A stretch of 64,000 bases of DNA from Meloidogyne chitwoodi (lineage: Eukaryota > Nematoda > Chromadorea > Rhabditida > Meloidogynidae). Location of the stretch: positions 434,001 through 498,000 of the forward strand of contig JACZZP010000007.1 of assembly GCA_015183035.1 (NCBI GenBank), read 5' to 3'. Below, piece by piece: positions 26,421 through 37,585 of the stretch (its first letter is position 1; every line of letters starts with the position of its first letter). Made by a program: the position numbers and the translations under genes. The notes below the pieces were generated by a model. That model saw only the letters and a list, made by a program, of their open reading frames with translations. It made no database searches and was not told the origin of the DNA.

Positions 26421-27093
26421 TTTGGCACTATATGAAAGGAAGGGCGCCATCCAATTTTTTCTATATTTTTAAAAAATGGGTATTTTTTTATAATTTTTCT
26501 CTCTATTTTTGATTTTTGTCTTGAGGCTATAAACGCGAAAGGATTAATTTTTATGCAAAAAATTGTAAATTAAAGGCAATATTTTTCTTTTAATTTTTTA
26601 AAAAATGCTGATGAAATAGATTCCCCTCTAGCTCGTTTGGCGAAAAAGTGCTTCCAACATATATCAGTTAAAGATGTGTTGTTCCATATTGCGCCGTAGA
26701 TTAACGCACGTACCAAAAGCCAACCAGAGATGGGCTCCCAAATGAAGAAGTCATAAAACACTCCCAATAGGTCCAAGTTTGGCGTGTTTCCAGCAAACTT
26801 CGATCCTTATAACTTTTGTTTAAAATCGTCCAATCAAGACGATTTTGGTCTCATTCGATAGGTTACGAAGAGCTCTTTTCGAATGAGCTATCATACTATT
26901 TCATCAGAATTTTTTAAAAAATTAAAAGAAAAATATTGCCTTTAATTTACTATTTTTTGCATAAAAATTAATCCTTTCGCGTTTATAGCCTCAAGACAAA
27001 AATCAAAAATAGAGAGAAAAATTATAAAAAAAATACCCATTTTTTAAGAATATAGAAAAAATTGGATGGCGCCCTTCCTTTCATATAGTGCCA

Positions 27094-27530
27094 AAACACA
27101 TGTAAAACAAATAAAACACAAAAACACATGTAAAACACAAAAAACAAATAAAACAAATAAAACACAAAAACACATGTAAAACACAAAAAACAAATAAAAC
27201 ACAAAAACACATGTAAAACACAAAAAACAAATAAAACACAAAAACACATGTAAAACACAAAAAACAAATAAAACACAAAAACACATGTAAAACACAAAAA
27301 ACAAATAAAACACAAAAACACATGTAAAACACAAAAAACAAATAAAACACAAAAACACATGTAAAACACAAAAAACAAATAAAACACAAAAACACATGTA
27401 AAACACAAAAAACAAATAAAACACAAAAACACATGTAAAACACAAAAAACAAATAAAACACAAAAACACATGTAAAAAACACAAGTAAAAAACACAAAAA
27501 ACAAATAAAACACGAAAACACATGTAAACA
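27094..27530. repeat. 37-bp minisatellite, right arm (inverted)
   Basis: The same 37-bp unit in inverse orientation, with about twice as many copies as the left arm. The two arms of one palindrome have thus changed copy number independently. Confidence 0.9.
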
Positions 27531-27695
27531 CAAAAAATTTTAATGTATTTTTGTGTTTTACATGTATTTTAGCAATTTTATGTACTGTTTCTTCACTGAC
27601 CGATTTTCCACCGACCTATTTTCCTAGTACTGACCTATTTTCCACTGACCAAATTTCCAATGACCAATTTTCCACTGACCTATTTTCCGGGAGCC

Positions 27696-28141
27696 ATAGA
27701 TAAAATATTTTTAAAAATATTTAAATTGTTTCAATTAGTTATTTTCAATAAAACAATTAATTTTAATTAAAATCATCTAATCCTTGGCTGTATTTTTTTA
27801 TCAAAAAGTTAAAGGTTAAGGTCAGTTATTGACAGCCAGTGACTGTCCGATGCCTTTAACTACTAAAATACAATTTTTTTTAATTTTTATTTTTTTACCT
27901 TTTATTTTTGTTTTTATAATTAAACTTTTTTATAAGTATATAGTAAATATAAATATAATTTTATAATATGTTTACGTTAAATAAGGACAAAATTACAATT
28001 TAATTAAAAAAATTCTCTCGTGATTTAAAACTTTTAGATAAATAAATAATATTATTATTTTTATTTTTTTTAATATTTTTTATAATTATATTATTTTTTT
28101 AATTATTTTAAAAAGGCCAAAATTAATGTTTAACTAAAAAA
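27696..28141. other. intergenic, with a dispersed repeat at 27722-27858
   Basis: The stretch 27722-27858 (tttcaattagttattttcaa through gatgcctttaac) matches 58860-58975 in the opposite orientation. At 58950 the same sequence immediately follows a fragment of the secreted family's last exon. I see no gene of its own here. Confidence 0.6.
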
Positions 28142-28317
28142 ATGAATTTTGAAATTATTAAATTAATTATTTTTGTTTTTATTTTTATAATAATTAATTT
28201 AACAAAAGGAGCACCACAATTTGATATTTTTAATGGTTGTAAAAATTATTTTTTTAATAATAAAATTTTTTATTAAATTTAGGTCGTCATATTGGTGCAC
28301 ATGGTACAGGAATTTAA
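28142..28317 (+). CDS. very small secreted peptide, 42 or 43 aa, unrecognised
   Basis: Two exons. The first encodes a signal peptide (MNFEIIKLIIFVFIFIINLT, then KGAPQFDIFN), with likely cleavage after KG. The second exon, 28283-28317, encodes RHIGAHGTGI and stops. The acceptor is aatttag. Two donors three bases apart both keep the frame: gttgta at 28236 gives ..NG-RHIG (42 aa), and gtaaaa at 28239 gives ..NGC-RHIG (43 aa). The mature part would be about 19-20 residues, the size of a secreted signalling peptide. It is not a CLE, CEP or FMRFamide-type peptide that I recognise, so role and target are unknown. No TATA box is obvious. Confidence rests on signal peptide plus a clean intron. Confidence 0.6.
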
Positions 28318-29373
28318 TTATTTTAGAGATTTTCTCTTTTTTTGAGATTTTTAAATTGTAAAATTATATTATATTAATAAATTTTATTTAATTTTTAATT
28401 TTTTATTTATTTTAATTAATAATAAACAAATAGGGTTACTCGAAGAATTGTTATTCATTAAAGAATTATAAAATAAAAAATACATAAATATTTTTATTTA
28501 AAATAAAAAATAAATATTTATTTTGTATAATTATATCTTTATTTTAGGCTTTTATCTTGTTAATAATTCTTTTTAGTATTTTTTCCATTTCGCTTAATAA
28601 TGCAACATAAACATATCCTTTTTTCATTTTATAAAATATAATTAATGTCGATCATTGAATATTTTTATTTATTTAATTAACAAATACATACTCCATGAAA
28701 TCGAATTAAAAAAATAAATATAATATTTATTTCCTGGTTGTTTTTCAAATAATTTTTAATTTACAAGACAAATTTTTATTCTTTTAATTATTAATAAAAC
28801 AAAATTATATATAATAATTCTAAATTATCAGAATTTAATTTAAACATATCAGAATTTATTAAGAAATATTAGAATTTAATTAAAAAAATATCAGAATTTA
28901 TTTTTAAAAAATCAGAATTTATTCAGAAAATATCAGAATTTAATTTAAAAAATATCAGAATTTATTTTTAAAAAATCAGAATTTATTCAGAGAAAACCAG
29001 AAATAATCAGAATTTAATGGGCGAATTATTTTTATTATCCTTTGTATTAATATTTTTTTCTATTAATTGAATAAATATACAGGTCATCTATTTTAGGAAA
29101 GCTTTTCATTTTTTGCACTCTGTTAATTTACCTTTTTCTCACATACTTTGAAATTTGGGTCAGAGGAATTAAATAAAAATTTCTCGTTAAAAAAATACTT
29201 TTTTAAAAAAAAGAAAATGAAAACAAGAAAAATAGAGTTTCAGTCCTTAAAAAAATTTTAAAAAATTAAAAAAAAAATTTTAATTTATTAGAATTTCGAA
29301 ATACACTCTAATAGTTTTAAAAAATTTTTTGAAAAATAATTTTTTAGTTTTTCTAAAATAATTATTTATTTAA
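28318..29373. other. intergenic AT-rich spacer
   Basis: No gene seen. It contains the cagaattta array listed separately. The last 250 bases before 29374 are the presumed promoter of the DB-module gene; no clear TATA box or acceptor was found just ahead of its ATG. Confidence 0.5.
28829..29016. repeat. irregular array of atcagaatttat/a units
   Basis: About nine copies of a 14-22-bp unit containing tcagaattta, spaced by A- or T-rich filler. The same motif family forms arrays at 37430-37585, 38400-38590, 41480-41640 and 42415-42500, the last two inside introns. Confidence 0.75.
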
Positions 29374-30081
29374 ATGTTTACTTCATTACCACTTTTACCA
29401 TTAATTAATTTCTACATTATTTTATTTAATTATATAATTGCTGAACAGGATATTCCTTTAGCTAATAACCCAGCAAGTGTTAGAGATTTGAGACGTTCCC
29501 CACAAAGATCGGATGAAGTAATTTTTTAAAATTTAAAAAAAAATTTTTTTTTAATTAGCCAAAATGTGGAACAGCGGATATGAGTTATCAACCTTGCACT
29601 AGCAAGTCAGTAGCAAATAAATTATTTCTTGCTTGTTGCGAACAATTTGTAGCACCTGAATGTCATTTTCTTTGCCAATATGAGACTGATCATGCAGCAG
29701 CAAAAAAATTAGTAATTTTAAAATTTTTTAAATTACTTTAAAGATAACTTAAAATTAAAATCTCTTCCTAACAGATTCTTCAATCACTAAATTCCCGTTG
29801 TGGTCTAAAATCACTTTCTGGGGTACTTTATTGCGCTTCACAAAACAGAAATAATCAACAATGTTGTCAAGATTTGGATTTAAATTCTCCACAACTTATG
29901 GTTTTTTAAACTTAAAACTTTTAAAATATAATTTAATTAAAAAAAGGTTGGTAGTCGATGTCTTCGAATGTGTGATCCTGGTGGATCTCAACTTGGTCGT
30001 TTAACAAAAGATGATGCCACATGTTTATATAATTGGAATGTAATTATGTATTGTCATCATTCTGGAATTCGGGAAATGTAA
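29374..30081 (+). CDS. secreted DB-module protein, 185 aa, 4 exons
   Basis: The DB module (PF01682) is a cysteine-rich extracellular domain known mainly from nematodes; its molecular role is poorly known. Exons: 29374-29517, 29559-29711, 29775-29900, 29947-30081 (558 nt). Residues 1-28 form a signal peptide (MFTSLPLLPLINFYIILFNY). A short linker follows, then the module from about residue 49: LFLACCEQF, PECHFLCQYE, LNSRCGLKS, LYCASQNRNNQQCC, SRCLRMCDPGG, TCLYNW, YCHH. That gives paired CC motifs and the CASxNxxNxxCC signature of the family. The third intron has an unusual donor, gttttt. Only 22 bp after the stop lies a palindromic element with tRNA-like arms, which must form part of the 3' UTR. 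Confidence 0.9.
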
Positions 30082-30103
30082 AGAAAAGAGAGATTTGATA
30101 AAA

Positions 30104-30570
30104 AATATTCTATCCACTTGAACTAATACTTGTGTTTGGCAACATGTTTGCTTAGGTGCTAGCCACTGCGCTAATACGCACACAGACTTTGTAAATTCGA
30201 CACATTTCCATTGTAAAAAGCTTCAAGGGCTTCAACTGATGTAGTTGAAGCAGAAGAACGAACAAATTTGAGAAAAACAGTTATTACCCCTATTTCTTTA
30301 CTCTATAATATTTATTTTTTTTTGGGTAGTAATATTTGTCCGCAAATGGGATAATAAAGTACCCAAAAAATTTAAATATTATAGAGTAAAGAAATAGGAG
30401 TAATTTCTCAACTTTGTTCGTTCTTCTGCTTCATCTACATCAGTTGAAGCCCTTGAAGCTTTTTACAATGGAAATGTGTCCAATTTACTAAGTCTGTGTG
30501 CGTATTAGCGCAGTGGCTAGCACAGAAGCAAACATTTTAACCACGAGTATGAGTTCAAGTGAATAGAAAA
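30104..30570. mobile_element. 467-bp inverted-repeat element with a tRNA-like sequence in each arm
   Basis: Arms of about 200 bp (30104-30300 and 30365-30570) pair closely, around a spacer that is itself partly paired (ctatttctttactctataat / attatagagtaaagaaatag). Each arm contains gcgtattagcgcagtggcta, a good tRNA A-box, followed about 35 bases later by gagttcaagtg or tagttcaag, a weak B-box; the left copy is inverted. The arms are not full tRNA genes: acceptor stem and anticodon loop do not fold convincingly. This looks like a tRNA-derived SINE pair or a MITE that took up tRNA sequence. Confidence 0.7.
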
Positions 30571-30674
30571 TACTTTATTTAAATAAATTCATATCATTTT
30601 TACAACTACCTGATTTTTTATATATTTCACAGAGACTAAAAAAATATATATATAACTTTTTTTTAATTTTTCAA

Positions 30675-32905
30675 CTAATTTTCATCATCTTCTTCATTAA
30701 ATTCTTCATTCCTCAAAATTATTGTTTTTGGTCCTGTCCCTTCATTTTTGGTTATTTTATTTAAATTAGTTAATAATTTATTATTATTCTTTTCTTCTTT
30801 TTCTTGATTAATTATAATACAAGAATTATTATTTTTATTTAATATTTCTTCTACATCTCTTTTAAAATCAAAATTATTATCTTCACTTCCACCAAAAAGA
30901 GAACTTGAAGCTGAAGATTGGGGGCGACTTGATGATAATTTTTCTTTAAATAAAAATAAAAAAGAGTAAAAATGTTTTATAAAATTTTAAAATTAATTTT
31001 AAACTTTTAAATAAATAAATTGTTTAAAAAAAATAAAATAATTAATTAACCTGTTGCAGTTAAAACAGCAATAGATTCAGCACTATCAGCATATTTATCT
31101 CCATCATCAAAGCCATTAATATTATCGGTCATTGTTGCTGCATTTTGACTGTTACGAGTAAATGTATCGAAGGTTAATGAATCCAATGTTGCTAACTTTT
31201 TTTTAAAAAATTAAAAATTAATTTAAAATAAATTAAAAAAATAATACTTTAATATCCACAGGATGTCCATTCACTATTTGTTCATATCCAAAGGCCAAAC
31301 AACGCTCAACTGCCGATTGAGTTTCAAAAGAAAGAAAACCATAACCACGAGGAAATGCAACCTTCAAAAAATATAAATTTAAAAAAAATATATAAATTTT
31401 AAAAAAACCATTTCTAATTGTTCAACAGGTCCGAATTGTTCAAAATGTGCTCTCATTGTATCAAGTGTATGCCATTCCCAATTTAAATTAGAAAGTTGAA
31501 GGCGACAGTCAGGCACCAATTCAAGTGACTTAAAAAAAGAAAATATAAAGTTAAAAAAATAAAATACTAAAATTAATTTTTGTTATATTTCCCTACACTT
31601 TTCCAGACATATATAAATGTCTGAGAATTATTTTCCGTATATCTAGAATTTAAAAAAAAATAAATTATAAATATATCGGTCACCAATCCAAGCCGTTTTT
31701 TTTAATTAAAAAAAAACTAGAATTTTTCTTATTAAAATTATTATACCAAAAACTCAGGAAGTGCATCCGTTTTTACAATTGGATTCATCTTTTCTCTAAA
31801 TTAAATAAATTTTTAATAATTTTTTGCAAAAAATTAAAAAAAAACCTTGGAACAGCTCTTTTAGCATCTACAGCCTTTCCATTAATTATATGTGGGCGAT
31901 GTGCTATAGCAACATCAGCCTGCAAAAGAAATAATTGGTAGTTTTAGAAGAGAATCTTCAAAATTAAATATTTTTTTTGAAAAAAATAATTATTAGATAT
32001 TAAATAATTAAATTTTGACAGATTATAGCTCTTCCAATTTATTTAAAAAATATTTAAAATAAAAATAAACCATTTCAGCAGTCGTATAAGTAACAAATCC
32101 AAATCCTCTAGAACTTCGGGTTGTTGGATCACGAATAACAATACAATCTACAACCTGTCCCCATTGAGAATAATATTGTCTTAGAGTGTTGTCATCTATT
32201 TGGCCGAGTCCTCCAATAAACAATTTCTTAAATTTAAATAAAAAAATAAAAATATAATTTAAATTATTTTAGGTTCATAGGTCCTTTAAAATCCCAATTT
32301 TAATTATTTAAAGTAATTTATTATAAAAAAAATATACTCGACTGCTAAGAGGTTGCATTTGTTGTTGTCCTTTTTGTTGTTGAAGTAATTCATTTTGTTG
32401 TTCTTGTTGTAACATATTTTGTTGAGGAGATAGAGAAGGAAAAGAATGAGCTGAAAAAGGTCTTTGCTGTTGAAGATCGGGAAAATTATTATTTTCGGCA
32501 AGAGGATTGTGAGAATTTCGACGAATATCCAAACGACTGGAAAATAAATTGAAAATTTTAAAAATTATTTTTCCAATGGAATCTTTGAAAAATAATAAAT
32601 TATTTTATAAAAAGCTTAAAAAATAAATTAAACATAAAGAGTTGATCAATTTTATTGATTTTGAAATATTAAAGAGAGGATGACTCAGCAATAAAAGCAA
32701 TAATAAAAATAAATTTCAAAATTAAAATTAATTCCAAACCTGTCAATTCCCTTTTCTTCAATTTCAAATTTTTATTTTATTTTTAAAAAATAAATAACCT
32801 TTCTTGTAAATAAGGACCATAGGCAGCAGGCGTAGTCACCGCCAAAGAAGATTTTCTTGCTTTAAAAGTTGCTTCATTTGGCCATTCCTGATTTGGATTT
32901 AACAT
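30675..32905 (-). CDS. tandem-RRM RNA-binding protein, hnRNP A/B-like, 410 aa, 9 exons
   Basis: Predicted nuclear or shuttling RNA-binding protein. Exons, high to low: 32905-32799, 32536-32338, 32226-32071, 31919-31846, 31795-31747, 31528-31409, 31361-31248, 31195-31051, 30943-30675 (1233 nt). RRM1 is at about residues 103-185 with RNP2 LFIGGL and RNP1 RGFGFVTY, ending in HIINGKAVDAKRAVPRE, as in hnRNP A/B and Musashi. RRM2 (about 196-273) is divergent: RNP2 LQLSNL and RNP1 RGYGFLSF. A Gln-rich stretch precedes RRM1 and an acidic Asn-rich tail ends the protein. Five of eight introns use gtt donors. An acceptor (tttaaag) lies 9 nt before the ATG, a likely trans-splice site. The upstream GSKIP-like gene is on the same strand 426 bp away. 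The exact orthologue is not identified. Confidence 0.88.
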
Positions 32906-33331
32906 TTTTATATCCTTTAAATAAATTAAAAATTGATTAATTAATAAAAATTAAAAAAATATATTTAAAAGAATTAAAACAATTAAAAAAAATAAAATTT
33001 AATATAAATACATTTTATTCAACAAAACAAAAAACGTTTTTAAAAGAGAAAAAGGCAAGAAAAGATTTATAATAAGGCAAATTAATTTAAAAAATTTAAG
33101 AAATATCATTATTTTTATAAAAAATCAAAATTTGGAGGGTTGTGAAAATATTCTCAAATTCTCTATGATTTTAAAAAGCTTAATTTATTCTTTTTTTTTC
33201 TATAAATTTATTTAAAGTTATTTGCCTCACAAAATCTTTTTTAAAATTTAAAATATAATTAAATTAAACTAATAAATAAGTCTCTATACTAAACAAAGGA
33301 AAATATAATATCTTCACATAAATTAAATTAT
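32906..33331 (-). promoter_or_regulatory. 426-bp gap between two co-directional genes, possible operon junction
   Basis: On the minus strand the GSKIP-like stop is followed by a polyadenylation-like signal aataaa near 33183, and the RRM start is preceded by the acceptor ttatttaaag ending at 32915. This is the layout of a nematode operon junction (3' end formation, then spliced-leader addition), though the gap is long. Independent promoters remain possible. Confidence 0.4.
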
Positions 33332-34242
33332 TTACCGCTCCTTCTCATCTTTAATATTTGGTTTAACTTCTTTATTACCCGTAACATGAGCTATATAAAC
33401 CTTATCCTCATCAGAATCCACCAAATTATTAATTTCCTCAACTTTTGTCTCGTTAGAATCCAAAAGTCTCTCATCTTGTAATTTGTCCAATTTGGCGGTT
33501 AACGAACTGCTGAATTGTTCTCTATAGAGTTTTGAAAGTGAATCAAGAAGAGAATAAATTGTATCATAGTAAACAATGTGCATTTCCAACTTTTAAATTT
33601 AAATTAATTTATAAAAATTCTTTAAAAATAAGAAAGAAAACCTTTCGAAAATCTCCATACATACAATCAAGACGATCCGAGCAAATTCGCCATCCCTTCT
33701 GTGTCAATTCGATACAATAAGATTCATCTAAATTTTTTTTTTAATTCTAATTAAAGAAAATTTTTCTTAATACTCACACATTAGGCTTTAAAATGAAAAA
33801 ATGAACAGAAATGTTTTATTGTTAGAAAACAAATAAAACAATTTTTTAGAAGAAATAAAAATAAATCATTTAAAAAAGTTGTAAACGTTTAATAACTTTT
33901 TATTAGAAAAAAATAATTTAATAAAAATAAAACACAAACTTTCAAGAGTAACCAAATTAATAAATAGCAATTCGGGAGTACGTGTCAAAAGCTCAGAAAC
34001 GCAAATCGAACGCACAAACGTGGCAACCTCTCTAACAGCAGATGACGCTTCAATTTCTAATTGTGACAGTTGAGTACACGTATCACATGAAATTGATGGT
34101 GTTGGAGAAGAAGGACTAAAATAAAATTGTAAAAAATTTAAAATGAAGAAAAAATAATAATAAATTAAAAAAACCCAGAAACAGTAGAAGCTGGAGAAGG
34201 ACATTTTTCTACATGATTATCGCATTTATTACCCATATCCAT
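33332..34242 (-). CDS. GSKIP-like protein (GSK3-beta interacting protein family), 195 aa
   Basis: GSKIP family proteins (PF05303/DUF727) bind GSK3 and, in mammals, PKA. Exons, high to low: 34242-34175, 34115-33940, 33727-33642, 33589-33332 (588 nt). Recognition rests on the C-terminal block: SYCIELTQKGWRI, then YYDTIYSLLDSLSKLYREQF, matching human YCLELTEAGLKV and the SLLDTLSPAYREAFG segment that contacts GSK3. The preceding block EASSAVREVATF..LLFINLVTLE also aligns. The N-terminal 40 residues are Ser/Pro-rich and the last 50 acidic. All three introns have gtt donors. An 8-nt microexon at 33778-33785 was considered, but direct splicing 33940 to 33727 gives a better alignment. A second Met (34236) could be the start. 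Confidence 0.85.
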
Positions 34243-34333
34243 AAAATAATTACAACTATTTATTTAGAATACTCTTTTAAAAAAATAAAAATCTAAATAT
34301 AAAAAATAATATTTAGATTAATTAATTGGGACC

Positions 34334-34466
34334 TGTACATTTCGTCGAACAAAATTACACGACATTTCGCCTCTACGGCAAAAAAACTAAATTCGTTTAC
34401 CCGAGCCCACGATTTTTTGCCGTTGGGACGAAATGTCGTGCAATTTCTGTCGACAAAATGTCTGGA
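34334..34466. repeat. imperfect inverted repeat, about 133 bp
   Basis: Arms of about 50 bp (gtacatttcgtcgaacaaaa.. and its inverse ..cgacaaaatgtctgg) pair with roughly 85% identity, each also holding cacgacatttcg and acggcaaaaa. The centre is ctaaattcgtttacccgagc. It is likely a MITE remnant upstream of the GSKIP-like gene. Confidence 0.65.
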
Positions 34467-35394
34467 CACTTAATTAATTTTGTCATTTTGTAATTTTTGG
34501 GAATTTTATTACAAAATGTCAAAAATCTAAACAACTAAAAAAATTTAAGTCACTGGAATATAATAAATATTAAGGAGAATTTAAAAGGAATAATTAATTA
34601 ATTAAATAATAAAATTTAAAAAAATAAATCGAGAATATTTAAAAAAATCTTTTTTTTTTAAATTTATTTTGGAGGTAAAATGTCATCTTAATTTTAAATA
34701 ACAAAAAGGCTTTTAAAATCAAATTTTCTCATTTTTATTATCTATATGCCTCGCTAAAATCGATTGTTTTTACCCCTATCCTTCTCTCGGCATTCTGGCC
34801 AATTTTAATATATCTACTGGTATTTTTTAGCTTTCTCTTAGGGTATAATCTCTTTCCCCTTTTTTCTTCTCCTTTTATATTTTATTTTTGCAAAAATCTA
34901 TGACCATTCACTATAATAAATAAAATTTTTTAATTAAATCCTAAATAGTTTATTAAAATCAGTTAAGGACTAAAATTACTTTATTTTATTAAACCCCTTT
35001 TACATAAATTGAAGTTTTATCCTTCACACTTTTATTTTACTTACACTTAAGTATATTTAATTGTGGAAGGCCGTATATTAGATTTTTTAGAAATTTTTAA
35101 AATCTCTAAAGGATGTGTACATTGTCTTCTTTAAAAATGCACATATTTATCTGTTAAAAATGATTTTTTTTTAATTTTAAATTTTTTTTAGCTATTTAAA
35201 TTAGTCTAGTTAAAAAAAAATCTGTGCCATCCTAAAATATCTTTTTCATATTAGCAAAAAATTATTTATATTGGAAAACTACACATACAAAATTGGCACA
35301 AATAACCAAAAGTCATTTATTCTTTAAATAGACTGACTCTTCCTCTAATTTTTATTTATTTATTTATTATAATATTCGCTACATGGCACGAGGC

Positions 35395-35645
35395 TCTCTT
35401 TCAATTATAGTTAGTTATGTCTGTCTCCTATATTACTCTCTCTCTCTCTCTTTCAATTATAGTTAGTTATGTCTGTCTCCTATATTACTCTCTCTCTCTC
35501 TCTTTCAATTATAGTTAGTTATGTCTGTCTACTATATTACTCTCTCTCTCTCTTTCAATTATAGTTAGTTATGTCTGTCTACTATATTACTCTCTCTCTC
35601 TCTTTCAATTATAGTTAGTTATGTCTGTCTACTATATTACTCTCT
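35395..35645. repeat. five-copy tandem repeat of about 50 bp
   Basis: Five units, each tcaattatagttagttatgt, then ctgtctactatattac and a (CT)n run of varying length (50-53 bp). Two early units have tctcc where later ones have tctac, so the array grew in steps. Confidence 0.9.
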
Positions 35646-37429
35646 TATATCTTTTAGGTAAAGCTTTTATAGTCTTCTTTTTTTGTGCCATTTTCGAGTT
35701 TTTTTTACTTCATTCCATTATACAAATTTTTTTTGCATAGAATGACATTAATTTAATATTAAAAAAGGGAAAAGAAAAAATAGAAAAATAAACTAATTAT
35801 TTATTTTTTTATCCCATTTCCTTTAATTATTACAATTTACTTTATTTTTAAAAGAGATAGATTTAATAGTAATTTTACTCCATTAAATAAAAAAAAATTA
35901 AAAAAATAAATTTAAATAATAATCTTAAATTTTTATTTATTTAAAAAAAATAATTTTTTTCAAAATCTTTAGTATTTTCCCCTTATTCTCATTTGCAACA
36001 TTTCTCGATATTTCAATACTTTTTGTTATTTCAAATTTTTTAAATGAACGGAAAACTAAATAAAATTCTTTTAAAATGCTTAATTAAGCTTAAAAAATTA
36101 TTTTTTCAAAAATTAAAAAATTCTGGTCAAAAATTAAATTTAAAAAATAGCAGAGGGTCTTATTATTTTTTTCTAATTTTTATTTAGTGTCTGGAAACTA
36201 TTTTTTATTAAATCTTTTTTTTTCTAATATTATATACAAACATCAATATAAAATATATTTAGTGTATTTCTGCAGAAAATTTGCCCTCTTAGAAATTTAT
36301 TTTCCTTAACTACGGAAATAGCTCTTCCTTCTTTCTTTTATTTTTTAATTTCACTACCACCCACACTTTTATATTTATTTATTTATTTTTTCAAATAATA
36401 AATTTTTTAATTTAATTTAACAAAATTATAGGGAAATATCAGCAATTTTATTTAAAAATCTTTTTTTTGTTCTGTAAATTAATCAGAATTATTTTTAATT
36501 AACAAATGCTATCTAAAAATTAATTAATTTATTTTTCTGATTATTTTAGTCTGTGTTTGTAATAATGATAAAAATATTATTTTTTCAAGTTGTCCTTCTC
36601 TTTATTTTTGACCTTCACATTTTTATATTATTTATTTATTTCCTTCCTTTAAAATATAATTTATTTATTTATTTATTCACACACACTTAAATCCCGCAAA
36701 TCGCTTTCTCACAAACAAATATATATAAAAATAAACTAAAAATTATAATAATCGCAAATATTATGTAAAAAGACTTGACCTAAAAATATATTTTTGTACT
36801 TTTATTTATTTAATAATAAATATTTTTGGGGGAAAAGGGTTTTATTATTAAAAAATATTTTTTAATTAAAATTTAATTAATATTTATTTATTTATTTTAT
36901 TAATCACATTCCAAAAAAGAAATATTTTAATTAATATTTATTTAATTTTCAATTTATTTGCCTTAATAAATTCAGTAAATTCTTTAGAATTACATCGATC
37001 ACTTACTAGATCAAAAATCATTTCTTTTATTTTTAAATTTATTTATTTTTTCTTTGTTTCTAACCTTTTTATTTATTTCCAATATTTTAAATATATTTAT
37101 TTTTGTTGCTATCCCTTTCATTTTTGTCTATATTTATTCCAAATCCGTCACCAATCCCTTCATTTTTTTCTTTTTTTAATGTCACAAACCGTCTTTTTTT
37201 CTTCTTCCTTTTTTCAACTTTGCACATTCATCCATCAAAATGTGTCGTTGCCCCCGAAGTGTTTTTTTCAAAATATGGCTGTAGGTGGAAGCCAATAGAT
37301 TGTTTGATAAATGAAATGAATGACAAACTCTTTCATTTATTAATAGGAAGGTTAAAAAAATTATAAAATTCCAAACTTAACAAAATACACGAGTTTTAGT
37401 TATTTCAGTAAATAACTTTAATAATTTCA

Positions 37430-37585
37430 GAATTTAATTAAAACAAAACCAGAATAATAATTTCAGAATTTAAAAAAAACAAAACCAGAATAATAATTTC
37501 AGAATTTAATTAAAACAAAACCAGAATAATATTCAGAATTTAATTAAAACAAAACCAGAATAATAATTTCAGAATTTAATTAAAA
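37430..37585. repeat. array of tttcagaatttaattaaaac units
   Basis: Five copies of a 30-33-bp unit (tttcagaatttaattaaaac then aaaaccagaataataa). It belongs to the same motif family as the arrays at 28829 and in the PP2C-like gene's introns. Confidence 0.75.

Larger units (their letters stand above)
26030..27695. mobile_element. MULE-like foldback element, 1666 bp, non-autonomous
   Basis: A giant inverted repeat flanked by the 9-bp direct repeat atagataaa (26021-26029 and 27696-27704), the duplication length of Mutator-like elements. The tips are built of ggaaaataggtcagtgg units (right tip ends ccgggagcc). Each arm then has cagtacataaaattactaaa, a 37-bp minisatellite, and gcactatatgaaaggaagg. 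The unpaired centre (about 26600-26920) contains a piece shared with 62860-62960 in inverse orientation. No transposase is encoded. A lone copy of the tip lies at 59529-59570. Confidence 0.85.

Noticed and set aside
26160..27533. Several 90-170-codon open frames rich in Cys, Phe, Val and Leu on both strands
   Set aside because: They are translations of the 37-bp minisatellite in the arms of the foldback element. All three frames give the same pattern because 37 is not a multiple of 3.
30117..30566. Two functional tRNA genes in inverse orientation
   Set aside because: The A-box is good, but the B-box is weak and acceptor and anticodon stems do not pair. They are better described as tRNA-derived repeat sequence.
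31560..31660. Extra exon between RRM1 and RRM2 (acceptor at attctag, 31646)
   Set aside because: It introduces a stop in the required frame. It looks like an intronic palindrome (cagacatatataaatgtctg).
33778..33785. 8-nt microexon in the GSKIP-like gene
   Set aside because: It needs a rarer donor upstream. Skipping it keeps the frame and aligns better with the conserved INxxTLENxxYCxELT stretch.
37103..37366. 87-codon open frame on the plus strand
   Set aside because: Low-complexity Phe/Ser/Pro composition, no linked exons, inside a pyrimidine-rich spacer.
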